Shown: positions 52,140-60,619 of the stretch, piece after piece
Layout: the number at the start of each line of letters is the position of its first letter
Position numbering within the stretch: the first letter of the stretch is position 1
Source: CAXMST01 sp963790085
Lineage (GTDB): Bacteria; Actinomycetota; Thermoleophilia; Solirubrobacterales; 70-9
Assembly: GCA_963790085.1 (NCBI GenBank)
Contig: CAWBNH010000006.1
Location: 62,001 to 126,000, forward strand
Reading direction: 5' to 3'
DNA length: 64,000 bases
The notes under the pieces: generated by a model
The model's input: the letters and a program-made list of their open reading frames with translations, nothing else
What the model was told of the DNA's origin: nothing
Database searches by the model: none
Made by a program: the position numbers and the translations under genes

Positions 52140-53405
52140 CTACTCGCGGATCTGGCCGGTGCCGACCAGGATGTACTTGGTCGAGGTCAGCTCGCGCAGG
52201 CCGATCGGCCCACGGGCGTGCAGCTTCTGCGTGCTGTTGCCGATCTCGGCCCCCATCCCGAAGACGAAGCCGTCGGTGAAGCGGATCGAGGCGTTGACGT
52301 AGACGCAGGCGGCATCGACGCCGCCGGTGAACGCGCGGCCCGCTGCCTCCGACCCGGTCACGATCGCCTCCGAGTGGGCGGTCCCGTAGCGGTTGATGTG
52401 ATCGATCGCCTCCTCGAGCGAGTCGACGACCCGAACCGCGATCTTCATCGCGTGGTACTCGGTCTCCCAGTCGCGCTCCGTCGCCGGGCCGACCTCGACT
52501 CCGCCGGCAAGCTCGCGAACCCGCTCGTCGCCGACGATCTCGACGCCGGCAGCGCTGAGCTCCTCGAGCGCCGCCGGAAGGAACTCGGCAGCGACTCCCG
52601 CGTGGACGAGCAGCGTCTCCGCCGAGTTGCAGACCCCGGGCCGCTGGACCTTCGCGTTGACCGCGATCCGGCGCGCCATCTCGAGGTTCGCGTCATCGTG
52701 CACGTAGACGTGGCAGTTGCCCCCGGCGGCGTACAGGACCGGCACCTCGGCGACCTCTCTGAGGGCCGCCTTGAGGCCCTCGCCGCCACGCGGAATGATC
52801 AGGTCGACCAGCCCCTCCTGGCGGGCCAGCTCAGCGAGCTCGGCCCGGCCGCCGCCGGCGATCAGCTCGACCGAGCCGGCGGGAAGCCCGGCCGCTGCGA
52901 TCGCCTCGGCAAAGATCCCGGCGAGCACCGCGTTCGAGGCCGCGGCAGAGCTCGAGCCACGAAGCACGGCCGCGTTGCCGCTCTTCAGGCAGAGCGCCGC
53001 CGCGTCGATCGTGACGTTCGGCCGCGCCTCGTAGACGATCGCCACGACGCCGATCGGAACCCGCACCTGCTCGAGCTCGACGCCGCTCTCAAGGGTCTTG
53101 CGCTCGATCGTCTCGCCGACGGGATCGGGGAGTGCGATCACCGCCTCGAGCCCGACGGCCATCGCCTCGACGCGCTCGCGGTCGAGGCTGAGCCGATCGA
53201 TCAGGGCGGGATCGAGGCCGGCCTCGAGGCCGGCCGCGACGTCGCCGGCGTTCGCGTCGAGAATCGCGTCGACGCGCTCGCGCAGCAACGCTGCGGCGCG
53301 CCCCAGCGCGTCGTCCTTGAGCTCGGTCGAGACCCCGGCGAGCTGCAGGGCCGCCCCGCGCGCGCGCCGGCAGATCTCGGCGATCGGTTCAGTCGCTACG
53401 GCCAT
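52140..53405 (-). CDS. proA: Gamma-glutamyl phosphate reductase
   Basis: The 421-residue NADPH-dependent enzyme makes glutamate-5-semialdehyde for proline. The catalytic Cys lies in QRPGVCNSAETLLVHAG. IGVVAIVYEARPNVTIDAA, AALCLKSGNAAVLRGSSSA and the C-terminal NASIRFTDGFVFGMGAEIG are family signatures. It precedes nadD by 8 bp and follows proB. A TACCCT -10 box 6 nt before the ATG suggests it also has its own promoter. Confidence 0.97.
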   Translation of the reverse strand: MAVATEPIAEICRRARGAALQLAGVSTELKDDALGRAAALLRERVDAILDANAGDVAAGLEAGLDPALIDRLSLDRERVEAMAVGLEAVIALPDPVGETIERKTLESGVELEQVRVPIGVVAIVYEARPNVTIDAAALCLKSGNAAVLRGSSSAAASNAVLAGIFAEAIAAAGLPAGSVELIAGGGRAELAELARQEGLVDLIIPRGGEGLKAALREVAEVPVLYAAGGNCHVYVHDDANLEMARRIAVNAKVQRPGVCNSAETLLVHAGVAAEFLPAALEELSAAGVEIVGDERVRELAGGVEVGPATERDWETEYHAMKIAVRVVDSLEEAIDHINRYGTAHSEAIVTGSEAAGRAFTGGVDAACVYVNASIRFTDGFVFGMGAEIGNSTQKLHARGPIGLRELTSTKYILVGTGQIRE

Positions 53406-53411
53406 CCCCGA

Positions 53412-53417
53412 AGGGTA
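53412..53417 (-). promoter_or_regulatory. Predicted -10 element (TACCCT) of proA
   Basis: Minus-strand TACCCT ends 6 nt before ATG 53405, in a 48-bp gap after proB. It suggests that proA-nadD-rsfS can be read as a separate leaderless message. Confidence 0.4.
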
Positions 53418-53453
53418 GCGGCAGCCCCTGCCGGCGTTGGGGCGTGATCGCGC

Positions 53454-54542
53454 TCAGAGCAGCACGAAACGGTCGCGATGGACCGCCTCCTCCGCCCCGG
53501 GGCCGATCAGCTCGGTGACCTCGCCGCTGCGCAGGCCGACGAGGCGCTCGATCACGGCGGCGGAGTGCTCGGCGACGCCCTTGCCGACGACCTCGCCGCC
53601 GTGCACGACCTCGACCGGGTCCCCGGCGCCGAACTCGCCGGCGACCGAGAGCACGCCGACCGGCAGCAGCGAGGCGCCGCCGTCGCGGAGCATCCGGGCC
53701 GCGCCGGCATCGACCTCGATCCGGCCGCGGGCCGGGGCCGCGTGCCGCAGCCAGAGCTTGAAGCTCGGCGCCCGGTGCTCGTGGGGAACGAACCGCGTCC
53801 CGATCCGCTCGCCCGCTGCCACCCTGCGCAGAGTCCCGGACTCGGTCCCGTCACAGATCGTGACCGGGATGCCGGCACCGCTCGCCATCTCGGCGGCAAC
53901 GACCTTGCTCCGCATCCCCCCGGAGCCGAACTTCGAGGTGTGCATGCCGATCGCCAGGTCGTCGAGCTCGGAGAAGTCGCTGACCTCCCCGATCAGGCGG
54001 GCCTCGGGGTCCGATGCCGGGTCGGAGCTGAACAGGCCCTCGGTGTTCGTCAACAGGATCAGGCCGCGCGCCTCGATCATGATCGCCACCTGCGCCGAGA
54101 GGAAGTCGTTGTCGCCGAAGGTGATCTCGTCGGTCGCCGTCGTGTCGTTCTCGTTGATCACCGGGACGACGTGCCAGGCGAGCAGCCGTTGCAGGGTCTG
54201 GCGGGCGTTCAGGTAGTGGATCCGCTCCGACATGTCGAAGGCGGTGAGCAGCACCTGCGCGCTGCGCACGCCCTCCCCAGCCAGCCGCTCCTCGTAGGCT
54301 CGGAACAGCGAGCCCTGCCCGATCGCGGAGGCCGCCTGGAGGGCATCGATGGCGGCCGGCCGGCCGTCGAGCCCCATGATCCTGATGCCGCGGGCGATCG
54401 CCCCCGAGGTCACCATCACGACCTCCTCGCCGCCCGCATGCAGCTCGCCCACCTGGGCGCAGACCCGGTCCAGGACCTCGCCCCGCAGGGTGCCCTCGTC
54501 ATCGGCGACGATCGAGGAGCCGAGCTTTACGACCAGGGTCAT
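53454..54542 (-). CDS. proB: Glutamate 5-kinase
   Basis: The first proline-synthesis enzyme, 362 residues. The kinase domain has LVVKLGSSIVADDEGTL (residues 2-18), MVTSGAIARGIRIMG and INENDTTATDEITFGDND. A C-terminal PUA domain is present (about 270-362, GRIEVDAGAARMLRDGGASL), the feedback-regulated long form usual in bacteria. It sits between obgE and proA. A TACACT -10 lies 9 nt before the ATG. Confidence 0.96.
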   Translation of the reverse strand: MTLVVKLGSSIVADDEGTLRGEVLDRVCAQVGELHAGGEEVVMVTSGAIARGIRIMGLDGRPAAIDALQAASAIGQGSLFRAYEERLAGEGVRSAQVLLTAFDMSERIHYLNARQTLQRLLAWHVVPVINENDTTATDEITFGDNDFLSAQVAIMIEARGLILLTNTEGLFSSDPASDPEARLIGEVSDFSELDDLAIGMHTSKFGSGGMRSKVVAAEMASGAGIPVTICDGTESGTLRRVAAGERIGTRFVPHEHRAPSFKLWLRHAAPARGRIEVDAGAARMLRDGGASLLPVGVLSVAGEFGAGDPVEVVHGGEVVGKGVAEHSAAVIERLVGLRSGEVTELIGPGAEEAVHRDRFVLL

Positions 54543-54551
54543 GGTCGGCGC

Positions 54552-54557
54552 AGTGTA
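54552..54557 (-). promoter_or_regulatory. Predicted -10 element (TACACT) of proB
   Basis: Minus-strand TACACT ends 9 nt before ATG 54542. It lies in the 75-bp gap after obgE. Confidence 0.45.
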
Positions 54558-54617
54558 GATGCCCGATTCGCGGCGCCACGGGCGCTCTTCGGGCGCACCC
54601 GGGCTCGTTCGGGACGA

Positions 54618-55907
54618 TCAGGCACCGGGGTGGAACTCGAAGGCCTGATCGCCGATCCGGACCTCGTCGCCGTCCTCGAAGCCCGCCTTCTCGAGGGCCT
54701 TGACCACTCCGATCTCGGCCAGCCGGCGCTCGAGGTAGGCGACCGCCTCCGGGTTCGAGAGGTCATGGCGGTCGATCAGCATCTCGACTCCGCGGCCGAG
54801 CACCTCGAAGACCCCGGCCTCGGGGCTGCGGACCTCGTAGCCGCTCGCCGCCGGCGGCCGGTAGACGCGGTGCTCGGATCGAAAGCCGTCGTCATCGCCC
54901 CTGGGCTCTGCGTCCTCGGGCGGCGTCGCCGCCGCCTCGAAGATCACCGAGACCAGCCGGTCGAGCCCGATCCGCGCCGCCGAGGAGACGGCGAGGACGT
55001 CGATCGCCTCCGGCCGGCGGCGGCGCCACTCGGCGACCAGCGGCTCGCGCTCCTCCGGTGGGATCAGGTCGCACTTCGAGAGCGCGATCACCTCGCCGAG
55101 GCGCTCGAGTCCCCGCCCGCGGGCGGCGAGCTCCGCTCGGACGGTGTCGTAGGCGCGCTCGGGGTCGGCGCCCGGCCCGACCTCGATCAGGTGGACCAGC
55201 AGCCGGCAGCGCTCGATGTGGGCGAGGAACTCGTGCCCGAGGCCGGCCCCATCGGCCGCGCCCTCGATCAGTCCGGGGATGTCGGCGAGCACGAGCTGGC
55301 GCTGACCGTCGTCGATCGTCCCGAGCACCGGCTCGATCGTCGTGAACGGGTACTCCGCCACCTTTGGCGCCGCCCGCGTCAGGGTCGCCAGCAGCGACGA
55401 CTTGCCCGCGTTCGGCAGGCCGACGAGGCCCGCGTCGGCGAGCAGCCTCAGGTGGAGCTCGATCCAGCCCGAGTTGCCCGGCAGGCCCTTCTCGGCAAAG
55501 CGTGGGGCCTGCTGGGTCGCGGTCGCGAAGCGCTTGTTCCCGTGGCCGCCGAGCCCACCGGCGGCGACGATCGCCCGCTGCCCCTCCTCGACGAGGTCGA
55601 AGCGCTCGCCGTCGAGGCCCTCGATCGTCGTCCCCGGGGGGACGAGGATCGTCAGGTCGCCGCCGCGCGGCCCGTGCTTGTTCTTGCCCCGCCCGTGTCC
55701 GCCGCGGTCGGCCCGGTAGTGGCGACTGACCCTCTGGGCCGCAAGGTCGCGCTTCGAGCGATCGGCGACCACGACGACGTCGCCGCCGCGTCCACCGTCG
55801 CCGCCGTCGGGCCCGCCACGGGGGACGTGTGCCTCGCGGCGGAAGCTGACCGCGCCGTTGCCGCCGGCGCCGCCCTCGACGTAGATCTTCGCCCGATCCT
55901 GGAACAC
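54618..55907 (-). CDS. obgE: GTPase ObgE/CgtA
   Basis: The ribosome-assembly and stress GTPase. The 429-residue protein has an N-terminal Obg fold (about 1-158, VEGGAGGNGAVSFRREAHV, GGPDGGDGGRGGDVVVVAD), a G domain (VGLPNAGKSSLLATLTRA, ADIPGLIEGA, ALSKCDLI) and a C-terminal OCT domain (about 345-429, PEAGVFEVLGRGVEMLIDRH). It starts at GTG 55907. Obg is normally flanked by rpmA; here the acyltransferase remnant intervenes. Confidence 0.97.
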   Translation of the reverse strand: MFQDRAKIYVEGGAGGNGAVSFRREAHVPRGGPDGGDGGRGGDVVVVADRSKRDLAAQRVSRHYRADRGGHGRGKNKHGPRGGDLTILVPPGTTIEGLDGERFDLVEEGQRAIVAAGGLGGHGNKRFATATQQAPRFAEKGLPGNSGWIELHLRLLADAGLVGLPNAGKSSLLATLTRAAPKVAEYPFTTIEPVLGTIDDGQRQLVLADIPGLIEGAADGAGLGHEFLAHIERCRLLVHLIEVGPGADPERAYDTVRAELAARGRGLERLGEVIALSKCDLIPPEEREPLVAEWRRRRPEAIDVLAVSSAARIGLDRLVSVIFEAAATPPEDAEPRGDDDGFRSEHRVYRPPAASGYEVRSPEAGVFEVLGRGVEMLIDRHDLSNPEAVAYLERRLAEIGVVKALEKAGFEDGDEVRIGDQAFEFHPGA

Positions 55908-55934
55908 CGCCTCAGCATCGCAGGCGCGCCGCGC

Positions 55935-56510
55935 TCAAGCCGGCTCGCGCTGCGGCCGCCGGCGCCGGTACTTGAAGCGCATCATCGGCCGCTCGACCAG
56001 GTACCAGCTCAGCGCTCCCAGCGGGATCGCCAGCCCGAGCGTGATCGCCAGGACCGGCCAGAACGACTCGTCGGCACCGCCGACGCCGGCCGCATAGGCG
56101 ATCGAGAAGTGCCAGAGATACATCCCGTATGAGACGAGCCCGAGCCAGACGGCGGCCGGGTGCCCGAGGAGCCGGCGCGAGTAGCCGAGGTTGGGGTTGC
56201 CGAACACGACCGGGATCATGATCAGCGTCGCCATCGCCGCATGGCCGAGGTGCATCGCCATGTAGTCGCCGGTGTTGGGCGTCAGCGGAAACGGCGTCGG
56301 CGGCAGGGCGAAGACCATCACGATGTAGAGCCCGAGCGCGAGGCCGTAGCTGAGGCCCGGCCGCCGGCTCAGCAGCGCGACCGGCGACGGCAGCGTCGGC
56401 CGCCGCTCCCAGGCGACCGAGACGACCGCCAGGAGCAGGCCGAGGCCGAGCCAGTCGAAGTGCCCGATGAACGTGGTCAATGATGCGGACGTCGGCCATG
56501 CGGCGATCAT
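55935..56510 (-). CDS. N-terminally truncated acyltransferase-3 family membrane protein
   Basis: The 191-residue product has about five membrane helices (around 12-32, 50-67, 85-103, 120-140 and 145-170). It carries the acyltransferase-3 C-terminal hallmarks WLGLVSYGMYLWHFSIAY and SWYLVERPMMRFKYRRR. Full-length OafA-type proteins are about 350-400 residues with ten helices, and the catalytic His/Arg region of the first half is missing. This looks like the C-terminal half left after deletion or insertion between rpmA and obgE. It may be a pseudogene remnant or a repurposed small protein. No promoter-like box is obvious. Confidence 0.6.
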   Translation of the reverse strand: MIAAWPTSASLTTFIGHFDWLGLGLLLAVVSVAWERRPTLPSPVALLSRRPGLSYGLALGLYIVMVFALPPTPFPLTPNTGDYMAMHLGHAAMATLIMIPVVFGNPNLGYSRRLLGHPAAVWLGLVSYGMYLWHFSIAYAAGVGGADESFWPVLAITLGLAIPLGALSWYLVERPMMRFKYRRRRPQREPA

Positions 56511-56586
56511 CGGGCCGATCGGCGCACGGATGGGTGACGCGGGGTCACGATCGACGCCCGCATCGATCAGCCGGGGGCGTGACGCG

Positions 56587-56841
56587 CTACTCAGCCTCGG
56601 CGACGGAGACGACGCGGCCCCTGCGGCCGGTTGCGAACTCGACCGTGCCGGCCCGCTTGGCGAAGATCGTGTGGTCGCGGCCGATGCCGGTGCCGTCGCC
56701 GGGGTGGAAGCGGGTTCCCCGCTGGCGAACGATGATCTCGCCGCCGCTCACCCGCTGTCCGGAGAAGACCTTGACCCCGAGGAACTTCGGGTTCGAGTCA
56801 CGTCCGTTGCGGCTTGATCCAAGTCCCTTCTTGTGAGCCAT
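56587..56841 (-). CDS. rpmA: 50S ribosomal protein L27
   Basis: The 84-residue protein (MAHKKGLGSSRNGRDSNPKF at the start, then GVKVFSGQRVSGGEIIVRQR) matches L27, whose N-terminus reaches the peptidyl transferase centre. The GGAGGG ribosome-binding site 9 nt before the ATG overlaps the rplU stop, so rplU-rpmA are coupled. The start MAHKKG shows no cleavable leader as found in some Firmicutes. Confidence 0.96.
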   Translation of the reverse strand: MAHKKGLGSSRNGRDSNPKFLGVKVFSGQRVSGGEIIVRQRGTRFHPGDGTGIGRDHTIFAKRAGTVEFATGRRGRVVSVAEAE

Positions 56842-56846
56842 GGCCT

Positions 56847-57449
56847 CTAGCCCTCCTTCTCGGTGTCGGTCTTCTTCGCCGCCGGCTTCTTCGCGGCGGG
56901 CTTCTTCGCGGCCGGCTTCTTGGCGGCCGGCTTCTTGGCAGCCGGCTTCTTCGCGGCCGGGGTCTTGGCCGCGGGCTTCTTGGCGGCCGGCTTCTTGGCC
57001 GCGGGCTTCTTCGTGGCCGGCTTCGCTTCGGTGGCCTTCGCGGCCGGCTTCTTGGCCGCGGGCTTCTTCGCCGCCGCCGGCTTCGCCTCGGGCTTCTCGG
57101 CCGCCTCGGCCTTCTTCGCCGCCGGCTTGCGCGTCAGCAGCTTCACCTCGGTCACCTCGAGCCGGGTCAGCTCCGAGCGGTGACCCTGCCTGCGCCGGTA
57201 GCCCTTCTTCGCCTTGTACTTGAAGACCCTGACCTTCTCACCGCGCTCGTGGCCGGCGACCTTCGCCTCGACCTTGACCTTGTCGAGGTCGCCCGACTCG
57301 AGCAGTACCGCGTCGTCGGTGCGCAGCATCAGCGCGCGGAGCGCGACCTTGGCTCCCTCGTCGTCGGGAAGGCGGTCGACGAGCAGGGACTGGCCCTCCT
57401 CGACGCGGTACTGCTTGCCGCCGGTCTCGATGATCGCGTAGGTACTCAT
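56847..57449 (-). CDS. rplU: 50S ribosomal protein L21 with long Lys/Ala-rich tail
   Basis: The first 106 residues are a standard L21 (MSTYAIIETGGKQYRVEEGQ, KVRVFKYKAKKGYRRRQGHR, RLEVTEV). Residues 107-200 form a repetitive tail of AAKKP units, similar to histone H1/HU-type tails, doubling the protein. L21 elsewhere is about 100-105 residues. The tail may bind rRNA or DNA. It follows the RNase gene by 44 bp and precedes rpmA. Confidence 0.95.
   Translation of the reverse strand: MSTYAIIETGGKQYRVEEGQSLLVDRLPDDEGAKVALRALMLRTDDAVLLESGDLDKVKVEAKVAGHERGEKVRVFKYKAKKGYRRRQGHRSELTRLEVTEVKLLTRKPAAKKAEAAEKPEAKPAAAKKPAAKKPAAKATEAKPATKKPAAKKPAAKKPAAKTPAAKKPAAKKPAAKKPAAKKPAAKKPAAKKTDTEKEG
56862..57131 (-). 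repeat. Lys/Ala/Pro-coding repeat array in rplU
   Basis: About 94 codons encode AAKKP-type units, with frequent 15- to 18-bp near-repeats (sense strand GCCGCGAAGAAGCCG-like). It is in frame with L21 and therefore coding. Such arrays are prone to copy-number change. Confidence 0.85.
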
Positions 57450-57493
57450 CTATCTGCTCAGCACTAGTGGTCTCACGGGCCAGGCGGGCCCTC

Positions 57494-59392
57494 TCAGGCC
57501 TCGTCACCGGTCGTCGGACTGCTTCCAGCGGCAGAACGACTCCTACCGCCCCTGCGGCCTCGGCGCCGTCGGGAGCCGGATTCTAGACCGTCGTCGTTCG
57601 ATTGATCGGCTCCCTCGGGCGGGGGCCCATCGACCAGCGTCGCGACGGCGGCCGAGCGCTCGATCTGCTCGATCCGAATCAGCTTGCGCTGGCCGACCAG
57701 CGGCGCCGCCCCGGTGACCGTGATCACGAACGTGTCAAGCCGGGCGACCGCGTCGCCGGGGTTGAACATGTGCGGCTCTTCGATCGTGACCAGCACCTCG
57801 TCGCCGGGTGCGAACGGCAGCGCTCGGCGCTCGATCGCCTCGCGACTCCCGGACTCGGCAACCTCGAAGGTCGCGATCGGGAGCGCCTCACCGCCCTCGA
57901 AGAGGAAGTGGCGCCCTGTCTCCTCCTCCAGCTCGTGCAGGCCGCTGTCGGCCTTGAGCAGCTCCTGGGCAACCTTGGGGTTGACCCGGATCAGGTGCGC
58001 CTCGGGCTCGGGATCGGTGGTCACGAGGTCGCGGAGCCGCCGCTGGATCTCGATCGAGACGGTCTCCGCCGACTCGACCACGCCCTCTCCATCGCAGGTT
58101 GGGCACTTGGTCGTGAGGATCTCGCGCACACCCTCGGTCACGTTCTGGCGGGTCATCTCGACGAGGCCGAGCGGCGAGACCTCGACCACGTAGGACTTGG
58201 TGCGGTCCTCGTCGAGCGCCTTGCGCAGGGTCTTCAGGACCTGGTCGCGGTTCTTCGCCCTCGCCATGTCGATGAAGTCGATGACGATGATCCCGCCGAT
58301 GTCGCGCAGCCGCAGCTGGCGCACGACCTCGTCGGCCGCCTCGACATTGACCTTGGTGATCGTGTCCTCGAGGCGCCCCTTGCCCTTGCCGGTGAACGAC
58401 CCGGTGTTGATGTCGATCACTGTCAGCGCCTCCGCGTAGTCGACGATCAGATAGCCGCCTGAGGGCAGATCGACGCGACGCGAGAGCGTCGAGCGGAACG
58501 CCTCCTCGGCCCCGTAGCGCTCGAAGACGTGCTCCCTGCGCTGATGCAGCTCGACCGAGTCGACCAGCTCCGGCGCCGTGCGCTGGAAGAACTTGGTGAC
58601 CCGGTCGTGCTGCTGCGGGTCATCGATCTCGGCTCCGTCGAACTCGGAGCCGAGCACGTCGCGCAGAACGCGGATCGAGAGGTCCGCCTCCTGGAACACC
58701 AACGAGGGGGCTTCCGCCTGCTCGCCGCGGCGCTCGAGCACGTCGTGGAGCTTGTGCAGGTACTTGATCTCGCGGGCGAAGTCCTCCTTGGTCGCGCCCT
58801 GCGCCGCGGTGCGGACGATGTAGCCGCCCTTGTCCTTCTTCGGGTCGTAGAGCTTGTCGAGCGCCTTGCGCATCTTCGCGCGCTCGTTGTCCGACATCCG
58901 GCGGGAGACGCCGATGCCGCCGCCCTGCGGCATGTAGACGAGGTAGCGACCCGCGATCGAGAGCTGCATCGTCAGACGCGCGCCCTTCGTCTTCAGTGGG
59001 TCCTTGACCACCTGTACGAGGATCTCCTGCCCCCGCTGGATCAACTCATCGATGCGGCGCCCCTGACCTCGGCCGCGCTTCGGCACGGCCTTGCCGTCGG
59101 GGGTGACGATCTCGTCGACGTGCAGGAAGCCGTTGCGTTCGAGGCCGATGTCGACGAACGCGGCCTCCATGCCCGGCAGGACGTTGTCGACGACGCCCTT
59201 GTAGATGTTGCTGACGATCGACTTCGAGCCCTTGCGCTCGACGTACAGCTCGCCGACGCGCCAGTCCTCCGGCTTGCTCTTCTTCGGCTTGTCGCGGCCG
59301 CCTCCGTCAGAGCGGGAGGGGCTCCCGGCTGCCTCCAATACGGCTACGCGGGTCTCGCCGGCGTCAACCGATACGAGGATCTTTTTCTTCAA
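57494..59392 (-). CDS. Ribonuclease E/G
   Basis: The 632-residue endoribonuclease processes rRNA and mRNA. It has an S1 domain (about 48-130, IYKGVVDNVLPGMEAAFVDI), the catalytic DNase I-like region with GGIIVIDFIDMARAKNRDQV (two Asp ligands) and the zinc-link CPTCDGEG. A C-terminal low-complexity arginine/glycine tail (RRRRGRRGGRSR) may bind RNA. Start is TTG 59392, preceded by GAGGTGA at 59399-59405. It lies between the elongasome genes and rplU, a common synteny. Confidence 0.93.
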   Translation of the reverse strand: MKKKILVSVDAGETRVAVLEAAGSPSRSDGGGRDKPKKSKPEDWRVGELYVERKGSKSIVSNIYKGVVDNVLPGMEAAFVDIGLERNGFLHVDEIVTPDGKAVPKRGRGQGRRIDELIQRGQEILVQVVKDPLKTKGARLTMQLSIAGRYLVYMPQGGGIGVSRRMSDNERAKMRKALDKLYDPKKDKGGYIVRTAAQGATKEDFAREIKYLHKLHDVLERRGEQAEAPSLVFQEADLSIRVLRDVLGSEFDGAEIDDPQQHDRVTKFFQRTAPELVDSVELHQRREHVFERYGAEEAFRSTLSRRVDLPSGGYLIVDYAEALTVIDINTGSFTGKGKGRLEDTITKVNVEAADEVVRQLRLRDIGGIIVIDFIDMARAKNRDQVLKTLRKALDEDRTKSYVVEVSPLGLVEMTRQNVTEGVREILTTKCPTCDGEGVVESAETVSIEIQRRLRDLVTTDPEPEAHLIRVNPKVAQELLKADSGLHELEEETGRHFLFEGGEALPIATFEVAESGSREAIERRALPFAPGDEVLVTIEEPHMFNPGDAVARLDTFVITVTGAAPLVGQRKLIRIEQIERSAAVATLVDGPPPEGADQSNDDGLESGSRRRRGRRGGRSRSAAGSSPTTGDEA

Positions 59393-59403
59393 GTTGGCTC
59401 ACC

Positions 59404-60612
59404 TCACAGAGCAGTGGTTCGGGCCCTGCTCGGCGAGGCAAGCTGCGATTGGACGTAGACGCTCTGAAGCAGGCCGATCGCCATGAAGGTGACCAGCACC
59501 GACGATCCGCCATAGCTCATCAAGGGCAAGGGGATGCCTGTCACCGGCATCACGCCGAGATTCATCCCCACGTTGACGAAAACCTGGAAGAGCAGCATCG
59601 CGGCGATACCCGCCGCGATCATGCTGCCGTACAAGTTCTTCGAGAGAGTCGCGATCCGCAGCGCCCGCCAAATCAGCAGGGCGTAAAGGGACAGCAGGAA
59701 CGCGGCACCGACGAACCCCCAGCGCTCCGCCGTGACGGCGAAGATGAAGTCCGTGCGGCCCTCCGGCAAGAAGCCGGCGCGCGCCTGCGTGGCGTCGTTG
59801 CCGAGCCCGGTCTTACCGCCGGACCCGATCGCGATCAACGCCTGATTGGTCTGATAGCTGGAGTCGCTCGGATCATCGCTCGGATTGAGGAACGAGGTGA
59901 GCCTCTCCTGCTGGTAGCCCTCGAGCACCGGGGCGCCCACCGCGGGCGCGATCACCAGCGCCAGCACGACCGCCCCGACCGCGAGACCGCCGAGCGCAGC
60001 AAAGTGCGTCCAGCGGATCCCACCGACGAAGAGGACGGCCAGCGTGGCGACGACGTAAACCAGTCCGGTGCCCAGATCGGGCTGTAGAAATACAAGTACT
60101 GCGGGCACGATCCCGAGCAGCAAGAGACGAGCTGTGCGCTGCGCCTCGGACTGCCGGCGGACCCGGTCGATGACGAAGCCGGCCAGAGCAACGACGAGCA
60201 ACAGCTTGCCGATCTCGGACGGCTGAAAGGTGAAGAAGGGGAGCTCGATCCAGCGCCTCGAGCCGCGGGCCGCAGCGCCGAGCAGCAGCACCAGGGTGAT
60301 CGAGACGATCATCGCTGTGTAGATGCCGACCCGGAGCTCGCGAAAGCGCGTGTAGTCAACCCGGGTCAGGGCGAGCATCAGGGCGATCCCGACGACCGCG
60401 TAGATGCCCTGGCGGATCACGTAGAAGTAGGGATTGCCTGGAACATCGCCCTTCGTCGTGAGGGCGAGGACGACCACGCTGGTGACGATCAGGGCGATCG
60501 CGGCGCCGGCCGTGTACGGATCGATCCGCAGGAATCCGCTGCGCTCGACCAAGCCGACGCTGCGCTCGTCGCCGAAGCCGCGCAGTCTGGTGCTTGTCGC
60601 TGATTCCATCAT
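59404..60612 (-). CDS. rodA: Rod-shape SEDS glycosyltransferase RodA
   Basis: RodA polymerises lipid II in lateral-wall growth with PBP2. From ATG 60612 (a second ATG follows immediately) it has 402 residues and about ten membrane helices, with FTFQPSEIGKLLLVVALAGF and LPLMSYGGSSVLVTFMAIGL near the C-terminus, as in FtsW/RodA. The open frame upstream to 60906 overlaps mrdA and is not supported. It starts 7 bp after the mrdA stop. Confidence 0.95.
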   Translation of the reverse strand: MMESATSTRLRGFGDERSVGLVERSGFLRIDPYTAGAAIALIVTSVVVLALTTKGDVPGNPYFYVIRQGIYAVVGIALMLALTRVDYTRFRELRVGIYTAMIVSITLVLLLGAAARGSRRWIELPFFTFQPSEIGKLLLVVALAGFVIDRVRRQSEAQRTARLLLLGIVPAVLVFLQPDLGTGLVYVVATLAVLFVGGIRWTHFAALGGLAVGAVVLALVIAPAVGAPVLEGYQQERLTSFLNPSDDPSDSSYQTNQALIAIGSGGKTGLGNDATQARAGFLPEGRTDFIFAVTAERWGFVGAAFLLSLYALLIWRALRIATLSKNLYGSMIAAGIAAMLLFQVFVNVGMNLGVMPVTGIPLPLMSYGGSSVLVTFMAIGLLQSVYVQSQLASPSRARTTAL

Positions 60613-60619
60613 CGAGACT

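Noticed and set aside
56862..57131. CRISPR or intergenic satellite
   Set aside because: The array is coding sequence for the L21 tail and lacks unique spacers.
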